Assembly (NCBI GenBank): GCA_016756835.1
Contig: JAESPE010000013.1
Span: 1-48,421 of the forward strand
Direction of reading: 5' to 3'
Length of the DNA stretch: 48,421 bases
From: a gamma proteobacterium endosymbiont of Lamellibrachia anaximandri
GTDB lineage: Bacteria > Pseudomonadota > Gammaproteobacteria > Chromatiales > Chromatiaceae
The position numbers and the translations under genes were made by a program. The notes below the pieces were generated by a model. That model was given only the letters and a program-made list of their open reading frames with translations. It was not told where the DNA came from and made no database searches. Of this stretch, positions 8,409 to 17,090 are shown piece after piece; the stretch's first letter is position 1, and each line of letters begins with the position of its first letter.

Positions 8409-11339
8409 TCAGGGAGTCGTGCGATCTTCTGCGGGATGCGTATTCTGTCTACCGGTTTGATCCAGTTCTGAAGATTTGCTTTGACGATCCATTTGCGGGT
8501 CTTGCCCTTTGCAGTCTTGGTTGATGCCGTCTCCAGCTGTTTCGATATCGTCGGGATGGAGGCTCTCAGCTTTGCTGCAATCAGTGCCGGGTAGAGGCTC
8601 GCCGTCCCCATCGGCTGGAATGGAACCATCGGGATCGACGGAGGATTGCAGTTCGGTGCCCTCGTTTGGCTTCAACAGCTCATCACCGTTGATATCCAAT
8701 ACCCCGAGGAAATTGCCTATGGAGAAGCTGAAAGATCCTGCCTGTCCCTTGCCCCCGTCGGCTTCTTGTGCCGTGCCGCCGGCTGCAATGCGGCTCTGTG
8801 TCCCTAGGCTCCCGCTGGTGGAACCGCCGGAAAGACCGCTGCTTACGCCGGCACTGGAGAGTCCGACGCCTGGTTGGGCGTCGTCGTCACTGATTCTGAT
8901 CAGGGTTGCGGAGGTCTGTCCCAGTGCAGACCCGCTGGAGGGATTATAGAGCGTCAGGGAGAAGGTCTCGGTAGACTCGAAGGTGCCGTCATCCAGAACC
9001 TCCACCTCAAACGTGCGGCTGTTCGTTCCCCCAAGAAAGGTAAGGGAGCCGTCTATCTGGGTGAAATCGTTCCCTTCCACGGCGCTGCCGGCCGCACTCT
9101 TGTAATACACCGAGTAGGAACCTGAACTGTCTCCCAGGCGCTGTACCGTGACTTCGACTCGACCATCAGACTCATCAACATTGTACTGGGAGGCGGAGAA
9201 GGTGAAAGTCGGCAATGTCTCTCCGGCGTCATCATCCAACAGGCTTACCGTGGACGTAGACGAGACTCCCAGCGTGGCTCCGCCGGTGGCATTTGAAAGG
9301 ATCAGATCGAACGTTTCGTTACCTTCGTATGTGTCGTCGTCCAGCAGGTCTACCGAGATCGAGGTGCTGGTTACGCCCTCTTCGAAGGTCAGGGTGCCTG
9401 TTTTTGGCTCAAAATCGCTCCCCGCTGTCGCCGATCCACCTTGGGTGGCGAAATCAACAGTGATTCGGCCTGAGCTGCCGCCCAGACGCAGGACGTTGAG
9501 AGTGACTTTGGGATGGCTCTCGTTGACCGCATAGGATAAGGCCTCGAACACAAGGCTCCCGGGACCATCATCATCCAGGATGGTGACTGGGACACTGCTG
9601 CGTCCACCCAACACTGCCCCTCCCTGGGGATTGTAGAGGGTGACCTGGAAACCCTCATCCATTTCGTCTTCGCTATCGTCCAGAATTGTTATGTCAAAAC
9701 TGCGGGCGGTCTCTCCGTCGCTAAATACCAGGGTGTCGACTCTTTCCAGGTAGTCGTGGCCCAGGCCGCCGATGGCGGAGATGTCGCTGGTCTGAAAATC
9801 CACGGAGATCTCACCCACACTGCCACCAATGCGGTATAGGGTAAGGGTCAGGGTTTTCGTTGTTTCGTCGATGCTGTATGCCTTCTCCCCAAACATCAGG
9901 ATGCCGGCCCCGCTCAGGCCGAGATCGTCGATTAACCAGTTATAGGCGCCGGCCACATTGAGCAGCCCATAGCCGAACTCGCCGTCTGCGCCCGCCGGGC
10001 CAATATCGATAGAGGATTCCAGCAGCGAAGTTTCGAGCTGGGAGACGGTGGCAGAGGGGAAGGCACTCTTAAGAAGTGCGATAGCCCCGGCTACATGGGG
10101 TGCAGCGAAGGAGGTGCCGGAGACTACGTTATAGGTGAGCGGCAATCTGTCGGCAGTAAAGATATTCTCACCGGGTGCGACCAGTTTGGGAAAGGTCCCG
10201 CCGTCGCAGGCTCCGGGACCCCGGCTGCTGGAAATAGCGACGTCGTTATAGCTATCCACCGAGCCGACGGAGACTACAGTGGGATCGTTGGCCGGACTGA
10301 TACTCGACTCGGCATTGGGTCCGAAATTGCCCGCTGCGAAGATAACCGAGATGTCAGCCTCTTTCAGTAGCCGGATGTCTTCGGCGAACTCCTGGTAACA
10401 CTCGTTGATTGTGTTGGCGAAACCCCAGGAGTTGTTGACCACATCCGGCGCATCGTCTGTATTGGGATCGCCATCGGGATCCAGCATCCACTGAAACGCC
10501 TGGTGGATTGCGCTCAGTGTTGCCTGATTGGTGTCGTCAAAGATACGGGCGGCGATCCACTCAGCTTCGGGAGCGGCGCCAATCTGGTAACCGCTGGCGT
10601 CGCCGCCAAGAATCACGCCGGTGGCCTGGGTGCCATGACCGGTAAAGTCCATCGGCAGATTGTGCTGGCCGTAAGGATCAAACCAGCTGTTGTCACCACC
10701 TCGCCAGTTATCGATCAGGTCTGGATGATTCATGTCGACGCCGGAGTCCATGACCCCAACCACGATGCCCTGCCCCTCGAGTCCAGTCTCCCAAAGCGGT
10801 ACCGCGCTGATACTCTCCAGATTCCACATGGGTAGTCCTGAGATGCGGTTGCCCTCGGGGGCGGCCAGAGTATAAACGGTATCGATAGAAATGCGCTCCA
10901 CGCCGGGCAGGGCCGCCATCTCCTCGATCAGGTAGGCCGGGATCTCTCCTGCCAAGGCGTTGATGGCCCATAGTGACTTCAACGGCCGTGGCTCCCCCTT
11001 CTCCTTGAGAAAGCGTCTGAGCAGGCGCTTGGCGCGGCGCGCCTTGCGCTTCATGGTATCGACGATCAGCGCTCTTTTAGCATGTTGCCGTTTAACCCGG
11101 TGTCCCCGTCTACCTTCCTGGCGATCAGCGCCGAGGAGTGTTTTTACCTCTTTTCGAAGTGCACGGATATTCAGTTTGTCGCTAAACCGGATGATTACCG
11201 GCAGATCCCCGGTAGAGCGGGCGGCGGTCAAAGTGTTTTGCAAGACCGGGGTGAGCGTGGCTGCAGGAATAGAGGGTGCCGCCAGCCATAAAAGCAACAG
11301 CAGGTTGAGTGGAGGGATGGATGTGATCCGCAAAACCAT
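8409..11339 (-). CDS. Secreted subtilisin-like (S8) protease with three Calx-beta domains
   Basis: A signal peptide (residues about 10-27) is followed by a basic propeptide (about 28-160) and an S8 peptidase domain. The catalytic set is complete: Asp198 in VMDSG, His235 in GHGTQ, oxyanion Asn338 in AAGN and Ser410 in SGTSFAAPHVAG. Three Calx-beta domains follow (about 475-590, 590-705 and 705-820), each ending DDD. The C-terminus holds an EF-hand-like DINGDELLKPNE and a Cys-containing acidic segment (TDCSKAESLHPDDIE to GINQDC) resembling the putative metal-binding repeats near MopE. No sorting signal or anchor was seen, so the protein is probably secreted. The Calx-beta domains match those of the large protein at the left edge only in type, not closely in sequence. 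Calcium binding is family knowledge; the substrate is unknown. Confidence 0.92.
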   Translation of the reverse strand: MVLRITSIPPLNLLLLLWLAAPSIPAATLTPVLQNTLTAARSTGDLPVIIRFSDKLNIRALRKEVKTLLGADRQEGRRGHRVKRQHAKRALIVDTMKRKARRAKRLLRRFLKEKGEPRPLKSLWAINALAGEIPAYLIEEMAALPGVERISIDTVYTLAAPEGNRISGLPMWNLESISAVPLWETGLEGQGIVVGVMDSGVDMNHPDLIDNWRGGDNSWFDPYGQHNLPMDFTGHGTQATGVILGGDASGYQIGAAPEAEWIAARIFDDTNQATLSAIHQAFQWMLDPDGDPNTDDAPDVVNNSWGFANTINECYQEFAEDIRLLKEADISVIFAAGNFGPNAESSISPANDPTVVSVGSVDSYNDVAISSSRGPGACDGGTFPKLVAPGENIFTADRLPLTYNVVSGTSFAAPHVAGAIALLKSAFPSATVSQLETSLLESSIDIGPAGADGEFGYGLLNVAGAYNWLIDDLGLSGAGILMFGEKAYSIDETTKTLTLTLYRIGGSVGEISVDFQTSDISAIGGLGHDYLERVDTLVFSDGETARSFDITILDDSEDEMDEGFQVTLYNPQGGAVLGGRSSVPVTILDDDGPGSLVFEALSYAVNESHPKVTLNVLRLGGSSGRITVDFATQGGSATAGSDFEPKTGTLTFEEGVTSTSISVDLLDDDTYEGNETFDLILSNATGGATLGVSSTSTVSLLDDDAGETLPTFTFSASQYNVDESDGRVEVTVQRLGDSSGSYSVYYKSAAGSAVEGNDFTQIDGSLTFLGGTNSRTFEVEVLDDGTFESTETFSLTLYNPSSGSALGQTSATLIRISDDDAQPGVGLSSAGVSSGLSGGSTSGSLGTQSRIAAGGTAQEADGGKGQAGSFSFSIGNFLGVLDINGDELLKPNEGTELQSSVDPDGSIPADGDGEPLPGTDCSKAESLHPDDIETAGDGINQDCKGQDPQMDRQSKSSELDQTGRQNTHPAEDRTTP

Positions 11340-11441
11340 GGTTTACGACTTTTCGCGCCTATGGGGCTCGAGAGGGGTGATGGGCGGGAATGGTGCTTTC
11401 GCCCTTTTGCGACCCATCTCAAACGGGAAAAAGTGCCTGAG

Positions 11442-11453
11442 TAGGGATTATAG
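11442..11453 (-). promoter_or_regulatory. Possible promoter -10 element upstream of the protease gene
   Basis: On the minus strand this reads CTATAATCCCTA and contains a perfect TATAAT (11447-11452), about 108 bases before the protease ATG. No good TTGACA-like -35 is present at 16-18 bp spacing. The same 12-mer occurs upstream of the response regulator at 16129-16140. Confidence 0.3.
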
Positions 11454-11557
11454 GCAGCGGGGGGGTGAGTTTTTATACCGCCAACTACTACTTGTCGGTA
11501 CGTGTTTCTACTACTTGGCTCTGGAGACAGCGCTGTCGCGAACCCAGCCTGAACCGG

Positions 11558-13603
11558 TCAGCGTGAGAGGCGGAACATATCGAGCCACTCTGCCCCGGAT
11601 TCTGTCTGCTCCAGCTGTTCGACGATGGCCGTGTGGTTATTGAGCCGGGCCAGATCAACCGCCTGTTCGCGTTTTTTATTTCTCAGATTGGGATTGGCAT
11701 TGCCGGCAAGCAGCCGCTCGATGACTGCCTGGTGTCCCTCCCGTGCTGCGAGCATCAGGGCAGAGTCGCCGTTGTGGTTTCTCAGGTCGGGGTTACTACC
11801 CTTTTGCAGCAGCATAGCGACGATCTTTTCGTGTCCGAGATGGGATGCCATCATCAACGCCGTATTGCCGGTATTACCTGTCTGGTCGATGTTGCCGTTG
11901 CCCTTGATCAGGACACCGATCATGTCTGTCTCGCCCCGGGATGCCGCAAGGATCAACAGAGTCTCTTTCTGCCGATACTGGCGATGGAGGTTGGCTCCCT
12001 TTTTCGATAGCAGTTTCAGGCCTTCCAGGGTTCCCGATTTGGCTGCGAACCAAAGAGCATCGTGCCCTGCATCGTCGACGCTACCGGGATTGGCCTTGGC
12101 GTCCAGTAGTATCCGGATAAAGTCAGCCTCTTCCATGCCGGCGGCGAGCATAAGGGGGGTTGTGCCGTCACGTTTCCTGCTATCGACTGCTGCACCTTGA
12201 TCGAGCAGTAACGAAACAATATCCCGATGTGCGTTCGTCACTGCCGCTAGTAGCGGCGAGGTGCCGTCATTCAGCGCCGTATCAATCTTTGCGCCTCGGG
12301 CGAGCAACTCCCGTGCAATCTTGATCTGCCCTTTTTTTGCCGCATGGAATAGGGGGGTGGCTCCCTCTTCTGTGGCGATTTCGGGATTGGCCCCTGCATT
12401 CAGCAGGCGCTGCACGATTTTTATCTGTCCCTGCCAAGCAGCACGGGCGAGGGCGGTAAGCCCTTCGGGATCCTGGGCATTGATGTCGGCATCCTGTTTC
12501 AGCAGGGCGTCGACCAGGGAATCGCTGCCGCGCCAGGCCGCGATATTAAGGGTTGGCCAGCCTGCAAAGGGCTGTTCCTCGCCCGCAACCACCAAGCCGT
12601 CAGAAAATGCCGAGAGTTGCGGTGTCCGCTTGCTGACACGCTGTTTGGCAGGTGTTGGGCGTTCTATTCCAGCCTGTTCCAGTTGGATCACCACTTTGTG
12701 GTGTTTCCGCTGCCACGCCAGCTGCATGGCCGACTGCCCTTTTTTATTGTCGGCTCTTGGATTGGCGCCCCGCTTGATCAACAGCGCTGTGATGGCAGTC
12801 AGTCCCTTGCCGGCGGCAAGGATCAGGGCGGTATTGCCTACCGGATCCCGTTGCTCGATGTCGGCACCGGCATTGAGCAGCAGGCGCGTCTCTTCGAGCC
12901 GGTCGAGCCGGACGGCGGTGTGCAGCGGTGTGTTGCCAAGTCTGTCGCCGATGGAGACATCGGCGCCCGTTTTCAATAACTCGGCGACAGTTTGTGTATG
13001 CCCGTTGAGTACCGCCGAGTAGAGCGCGGTGCGCTGATCTGAGTCAGTGGCGTCGATATCTGCGCCTTGCCGCAAGAGTTCACGAACACGCCCCAGATCG
13101 CCGGAGGCCGATGCATCGATCATGCTTTCAGAAATACCTTCACCGTTTTTTGCGGCCATGCTTACGGCGAGTTGTTCAACCTTTCGTTTTGCCTGGCGAT
13201 GCCCTTGTTCCGCAGCTGCCTGGTACCAGCGCAGGGCCTGTTCCCGATCGGCGGTGACTCCCCAGCCATACTCATAAAGGTTGCCCAAGTTGTATTGGGC
13301 TTTGGCGAAACCCTGCTCCGCTGCTTTACCGAACCAGAAGAAGGCCTTGGAAAAATCCTTTTTTACCCCTTTTCCTGCCCGGTACATGCCGGCAACGGCG
13401 TATTGAGCCTTCGCATCTCCGGCCTCAGCCAGTTGCTCGTAGATCTCAACCGCTTTCTCGAATTGGCGCATCCGCACTGCGGTCCGCGCCTCCTCCAGTG
13501 TCTCCGCAGCAACCGACAGGGGCATGACTGAGAGCAGAAGAGAGCAGATCAGGGTAGCGGTGAAACCCGGGAAATGCCGGAGACTGCGATCATGCGGTGC
13601 CAT
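11558..13603 (-). CDS. Periplasmic Sel1/ankyrin repeat protein
   Basis: A signal peptide (LICSLLLSVMPLSVAAE) is followed by two to three Sel1-like TPR units (residues about 40-145, with AEAGDAKAQYAVAGMYRAGK and KAQYNLGNLYEYG). About fifteen ankyrin repeats then fill residues about 165-670 (typical NTALMMASHLGHEKIVAMLL units). Both repeat types make protein-protein contacts; no catalytic motif was found. The start overlaps the stop of the upstream oxidoreductase gene by 14 bp, so the two genes are translationally coupled and probably form one operon. A scaffold or inhibitor role beside the redox enzyme is inference. Export to the periplasm is predicted only from the signal peptide. Confidence 0.88.
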   Translation of the reverse strand: MAPHDRSLRHFPGFTATLICSLLLSVMPLSVAAETLEEARTAVRMRQFEKAVEIYEQLAEAGDAKAQYAVAGMYRAGKGVKKDFSKAFFWFGKAAEQGFAKAQYNLGNLYEYGWGVTADREQALRWYQAAAEQGHRQAKRKVEQLAVSMAAKNGEGISESMIDASASGDLGRVRELLRQGADIDATDSDQRTALYSAVLNGHTQTVAELLKTGADVSIGDRLGNTPLHTAVRLDRLEETRLLLNAGADIEQRDPVGNTALILAAGKGLTAITALLIKRGANPRADNKKGQSAMQLAWQRKHHKVVIQLEQAGIERPTPAKQRVSKRTPQLSAFSDGLVVAGEEQPFAGWPTLNIAAWRGSDSLVDALLKQDADINAQDPEGLTALARAAWQGQIKIVQRLLNAGANPEIATEEGATPLFHAAKKGQIKIARELLARGAKIDTALNDGTSPLLAAVTNAHRDIVSLLLDQGAAVDSRKRDGTTPLMLAAGMEEADFIRILLDAKANPGSVDDAGHDALWFAAKSGTLEGLKLLSKKGANLHRQYRQKETLLILAASRGETDMIGVLIKGNGNIDQTGNTGNTALMMASHLGHEKIVAMLLQKGSNPDLRNHNGDSALMLAAREGHQAVIERLLAGNANPNLRNKKREQAVDLARLNNHTAIVEQLEQTESGAEWLDMFRLSR

Positions 13604-14909
13604 GTTTTGTGTCGACTTCTACGCCTATCTGTTTCAGGAATCCGGTCGGCAGGATACCGCCGGCGCAGACGATGGCCGCATCGTTAGGTATCTCGATGAG
13701 GTCTTTCTGTTGCTCAATGGTGACATGTTTCTCGGTGAATGACTTGATGTTCGAGTTCATCAGGACCTGCAAGGTTCCATTCTCATCTGCCGTTTCCACC
13801 TTTTGCCGATTTTTCTTTTTGGCCCGGGAGAAGGAGCCGCTGCGGTAGGAGAGGGTGACCGTAGTTCCCGGCTGTTCCGCGATGGAGGTGGCAGCCTCCA
13901 GGGCGCTGTCACCGCCACCCACCACCAGAACGTGTTCTCCACGGTATTGTTCCGGATCAATCAACCGATAGACCACCTTGCTCTGTTCCTCCCCTGGGAC
14001 GCCGAGTTTGCGTGGAGTGCCACGTCGGCCGATGGCGAGCAATACCTTGAGTGTATTGTACTCGCCCTTCGAGGTGGTGATCCGGTATCCAGTCTTGCCG
14101 TCAGGCTCGATATTTTCCACCTTCTCCTGGTAGTTGATGTGGATCCCGGTCTCTTTTTCCACCCGGCTCCAGAATTCGAGGAGTTCCTCCTTAGTGGTTT
14201 CGGTAAACTTTACCTTGCCTACTATGGGAAGTTCCACCGGTGCCGTCATCACCAGCTTGCCACGGGGAAACTGAAATACAGTGCCTCCCAGAGAATCCTG
14301 TTCCACCACCAGGTAATTCAAGCCCAATTCGTGCGCCCGAAGCGCGGCGGAAAAACCAGCCGGGCCGGCCCCCACGATGATTATGTCGTAGTCATGGGCG
14401 TGTTGTGGGTTACGACCTTCCATCAGTGCATCGAGCGCCTTGTATCCCTGTTCGATGGCGTTGCGGATCAGACCCATGCCTCCCAGTTCCCCGGCGATGA
14501 AGATGTCGGGCATGGTGGTTTCAAAATTGGGTTTGAGCACCGGGATATCGACTCCCCGCCGTTCGGTGCCGAACACCAGGGTGATGGCATCAAAAGGACA
14601 GGCGGTTTTGCAAGCGCCATGGCCGATACAGTTGGTGGGGGCGATCAGCTTGGCCTTGCCTCCGATCAGTCCAAGAACAGGATGGTTGTTCTGTTCGGGG
14701 CAGGCTATGACGCAGGTGCCGCAACCCATGCATCGCTTGGGATCTATCACCGGATGCAGGGATGCGGGCTCGGTCAGGCCGGCTTCCGATTCCTCTTGCC
14801 AGATTGAGTGGCTGTGGCGATGTTTAAGTTTCTGCAGACCCAGGTAGATGCCCCAGATCAGGAGCAGTGGGGGCAGGTAGTAGCTGAGGAGCAATATGGA
14901 CTCTTTCAT
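13590..14909 (-). CDS. Membrane-anchored ferredoxin/FAD pyridine-nucleotide oxidoreductase
   Basis: An N-terminal membrane helix (residues about 5-25) is followed by a two-cluster ferredoxin domain and a thioredoxin-reductase-like FAD/NAD(P) domain with two Rossmann motifs, IIIVGAGPAGFSAA (about 175) and VLVVGGGDSALEAA (about 320). The first cluster has a full set of ligands: Cys60, 63, 66 and 70 followed by Pro. The second has Cys94, 100 and 104 but His97 where the second Cys is expected (CIGHGACKTACP). The redox CxxC of thioredoxin reductase is missing (DSLGGTVFQF), as in YpdA-like and ferredoxin-NADP reductase relatives. The likely job is electron transfer between NAD(P)H, Fe-S clusters and a membrane partner. 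The b-cytochrome and multiheme genes at 17091-23241 are plausible acceptors, by context only. Confidence 0.88.
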   Translation of the reverse strand: MKESILLLSYYLPPLLLIWGIYLGLQKLKHRHSHSIWQEESEAGLTEPASLHPVIDPKRCMGCGTCVIACPEQNNHPVLGLIGGKAKLIAPTNCIGHGACKTACPFDAITLVFGTERRGVDIPVLKPNFETTMPDIFIAGELGGMGLIRNAIEQGYKALDALMEGRNPQHAHDYDIIIVGAGPAGFSAALRAHELGLNYLVVEQDSLGGTVFQFPRGKLVMTAPVELPIVGKVKFTETTKEELLEFWSRVEKETGIHINYQEKVENIEPDGKTGYRITTSKGEYNTLKVLLAIGRRGTPRKLGVPGEEQSKVVYRLIDPEQYRGEHVLVVGGGDSALEAATSIAEQPGTTVTLSYRSGSFSRAKKKNRQKVETADENGTLQVLMNSNIKSFTEKHVTIEQQKDLIEIPNDAAIVCAGGILPTGFLKQIGVEVDTKHGTA

Positions 14910-14993
14910 ATTTTAGCGTAGCTGTAGGACAGTTACGATGTGATCGGCGGTTTGATGAAAATATTGAATAATCATATACGAGGCGAAGTCGTA

Positions 14994-15179
14994 ATGAGCG
15001 GAACTATGTTGAATTCTGTACAACAGGGGGCCAGGAAATGCGTCGTGGTGGATTACATTGGTGCCGCCGGATTACGGCCCGTTTCCTGGCTGATGACTAA
15101 CATTGCCCGATATTCTGCTGTTATATGCCGACTGAATCAACTGCGACAAACGGAATTTTTTCCAGAAAAGGGTGGGTAA
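14994..15179 (+). pseudogene. Truncated copy of the start of the 17091 membrane gene
   Basis: Bases 14981-15026 match 17078-17123 at about 40 of 46 positions, including the region before the ATG. The encoded MSGTMLNSVQQGARK parallels MSGIVLNSVKQTEKK of the complete gene at 17091. After that the similarity ends and the frame runs to a stop after 61 codons without any membrane segment. The simplest reading is a leftover 5' fragment of a duplicated gene. A separate small protein sharing only its leader is possible but less likely. Confidence 0.5.
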
Positions 15180-15268
15180 AGAGGAAGGGGTTTTGCGGAA
15201 ACTGGTGGCTGTCCCAGGCCCTTGCCGGTATGTATCAATTTGCGGGTGGCCAATATGTCGGCAAGATA

Positions 15269-15289
15269 GGGCAGGAAACAATCCTGCCC
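15269..15289 (-). terminator. Hairpin downstream of the response regulator gene
   Basis: A perfect 8-bp stem GGGCAGGA/TCCTGCCC with loop AACAA lies about 70 bp beyond the regulator stop codon on its transcribed strand. It is not followed by a clear T-run, so it may be a Rho-assisted end or an RNA 3'-stabilising hairpin rather than a classical terminator. Confidence 0.3.
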
Positions 15290-15358
15290 GTCCGGGAGAA
15301 TCGTGGCAAACTCTTAATTTACACTTATCTCTCGATCCTGCTGTCAAAAAAGTAACGA

Positions 15359-16015
15359 TTAGTGGGAGACGATGCCTTTATTCAAGGCATAAGTGGTAAG
15401 CGCCGATGCGTTGTGAAGATCGAGTTTCTTCATCAGATTGGCCCGGTGTTTTTCCACTGTTTTGATGCTGATACAGAGGAATTCGGCCATGCTCTTGTTG
15501 GTGTGCCCCTCCGCCACCAATTTCAGGATCTGTTTCTCCCGCTTGGTGATGGTGTCCCATTCGGTTGCAGGTTCAGAATTCTTTTGACCGACCAGATAAC
15601 CCTGCACAACTTTATCGGTAATGTCGGGGCTGAGGTAGGTTTTGCCATTCATTACCCGTTCAACCGCGACCAGGAGTTCAGAATGGGTTGCATCTTTGAG
15701 AATATATCCGTTAGCGCCCGCATTCAGGCTTGCCAGGACATACTCCTCCGCATTGTGCACGGTTAAAACCAGGATCTTTGTCTCAGGAAACCTTTTGCGT
15801 ATCTCCTGCACGGCGTCCATCCCGTTCATGCTGGGCATATTCAGGTCCATGATCGCCAAGTCCGGTTTCTTGTCTGCAACACAGCGAATGGCTTCGCGTC
15901 CGTTCTCCGCTTCTCCAACAACACTGTAATCCGAAGTGCCTTCCAATAGCGATTTTAATCCCGCCCTCAGAATTGTATGGTCTTCAGCGATAACGACTCG
16001 TAATTGTTTATCCAT
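15359..16015 (-). CDS. NarL/FixJ-family two-component response regulator
   Basis: The receiver domain (residues 5-120) has the acidic pair Glu11-Asp12, phosphoacceptor Asp57 in IMDLNMPSMNG, the switch Thr in VLTVHN and the conserved Lys in ILKDA. A LuxR-type HTH follows (about 148-210, LVAEGHTNKSMAEFL then SIKTVEKHRANLMKKL). I chose the ATG at 16015 (MDKQLRVVIAEDH) because a G-rich ribosome site sits just before it; an upstream start would add seven residues. No kinase is adjacent. The soluble HisKA_3-type kinase at 34617 is of the right class to be its partner, but they are 19 kb apart and pairing is only a guess. The target may be the divergent electron-transfer genes. Confidence 0.93.
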   Translation of the reverse strand: MDKQLRVVIAEDHTILRAGLKSLLEGTSDYSVVGEAENGREAIRCVADKKPDLAIMDLNMPSMNGMDAVQEIRKRFPETKILVLTVHNAEEYVLASLNAGANGYILKDATHSELLVAVERVMNGKTYLSPDITDKVVQGYLVGQKNSEPATEWDTITKREKQILKLVAEGHTNKSMAEFLCISIKTVEKHRANLMKKLDLHNASALTTYALNKGIVSH

Positions 16016-16463
16016 GCACCCCCCCACGCGCTGCAATTAGCGGAATTTAGTACTTGATTCAACGGACGAAAACGATCCCCTTTTACCCGATCCTCAAGTT
16101 AACAGGATTGTCTGTATCCCTTATGCACTAGGGATTATAGCCAAACTTTTCCTGGATTCATTCGACCCTATTACACAGTTTGCTGCTGAGTGCAGCCCTG
16201 ATAATGGGATGTCAATACGAAATATACATATTTGCAGTTCAAATATTGAGATAAGTCATTGTTTACCAATAATATAATCTATGTGCTATTGGTTAATACC
16301 CCAGAAGGCAACTAAGGTGTTTACCTACCTATTAAATTCATCTTTTCCAACTGGGAAACTAGGAGATTTTCAGTCTGATCTTGCCCAATATTACCGGCAG
16401 TTTTTATTTTTCTATCACCTAAATTTCACTATTAAGAGAAGAAAAACCGGGAGGTGCTTGAAG
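16016..16463. other. AT-rich intergenic region
   Basis: This lies between the divergently transcribed response regulator and a small membrane protein gene. It contains the TATAAT element at 16134-16139. A frame is open from 16281, but it has no ribosome site until 16464. No palindrome or RNA gene was recognised. Confidence 0.4.
16129..16140 (-). promoter_or_regulatory. Possible promoter -10 element for the response regulator
   Basis: On the minus strand this reads CTATAATCCCTA with TATAAT at 16134-16139, about 119 bases before the regulator ATG. The same 12-mer lies at a similar distance before the protease gene (11442-11453). No convincing -35 box is present. Confidence 0.3.
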
Positions 16464-16655
16464 ATGACGGGAATTGGTAGACCGGAAAAGGTTAACGACG
16501 ATGCGACAGAGGTGGCGTTCTATACGATCACTGCGCTTTTTCTCGTATGTATCGTCGGTGTGGTCCTTTATTACTATTTTGAGAATACCTTAGCTGTACC
16601 TGTTACCACTGCAGAGGCACAGGCGGTGATATTCCAGGATTCGGAGTGCACATGA
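16464..16655 (+). CDS. Small single-span membrane protein, unknown
   Basis: The product has 63 residues: a short charged N-terminus, one hydrophobic helix (about residues 21-42, AFYTITALFLVCIVGVVLYY) and a polar tail. I chose the ATG at 16464 because GGGAGGTG lies at ideal distance before it; the same frame extends upstream to 16281 but without a start site of that quality. I do not recognise the family. Its place upstream of the b-cytochrome/multiheme operon hints at an accessory or assembly role, which is inference. Confidence 0.6.
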   Translation: MTGIGRPEKVNDDATEVAFYTITALFLVCIVGVVLYYYFENTLAVPVTTAEAQAVIFQDSECT

Positions 16656-17090
16656 TGAGCTTTTTACCTCTAAATACAGCTTATCAGTAAGTATTTTTGC
16701 TGTTTGCCTGGGATCGTGGCGGGAGGGGTGGGCAATCCTGTTCAAGTGGCTCATTCATCCAACCAGCTCCGCGCGGCTTGGCGTTAATTTGCAATTTCAG
16801 CCTCAGATAGAGGCTGCAGCTCATGAACAATGCGAACTGTTTCATGTTTCCGTACCGCCCAGCAGCAATGGTGTGATCGACGGCTCATGTTATGGGATTT
16901 GTTGCCGCTCAAGTGTATGCAGGGAAGCTCGGGTCAGCTAGAATGCAACCGTAATTGGTAAAAAATTCCCAATAATAGCGGTGGTTTTTTCGGGCAGCCT
17001 AATCAGCGTCGCCAAAAAGGCGGCTTCTACACAGAAGCAAGACGCTATCGATAGGGAAACACCAGACAATTATAGACAGGCGAAGTCGCA
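16656..17090. other. Leader region upstream of the multiheme cytochrome operon
   Basis: This 435-bp non-coding stretch should hold the promoter of the operon starting at 17091. I found a near sigma-54 pattern at about 16779-16793 whose GG-to-GC spacing is one base short, and a short GCC-AAAAA-GGC hairpin near 17015. Neither is convincing. The last 15 bases before the ATG are duplicated at 14981. Confidence 0.4.

Larger units (their letters stand above)
14910..15358. other. Intergenic region with a gene-start remnant and a hairpin
   Basis: This stretch separates the divergent oxidoreductase from the response regulator, whose stop lies at 15359. It holds the duplicated leader and short ORF described separately at 14981-15179, and a hairpin at 15269-15289. 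I saw no other coding potential or RNA gene. Confidence 0.5.

Noticed and set aside
13803-14807. 334-codon plus-strand frame opposite the oxidoreductase
   Set aside because: It is the antisense shadow of a gene with clear FAD, NAD(P) and Fe-S motifs.
16779-16793. TTGGCGTTAATTTGCA-like sigma-54 pattern upstream of the multiheme operon
   Set aside because: The distance between GG and GC is 9 rather than 10 bp and the C-A-C-G core is degraded; sigma-54 is strict about this spacing.
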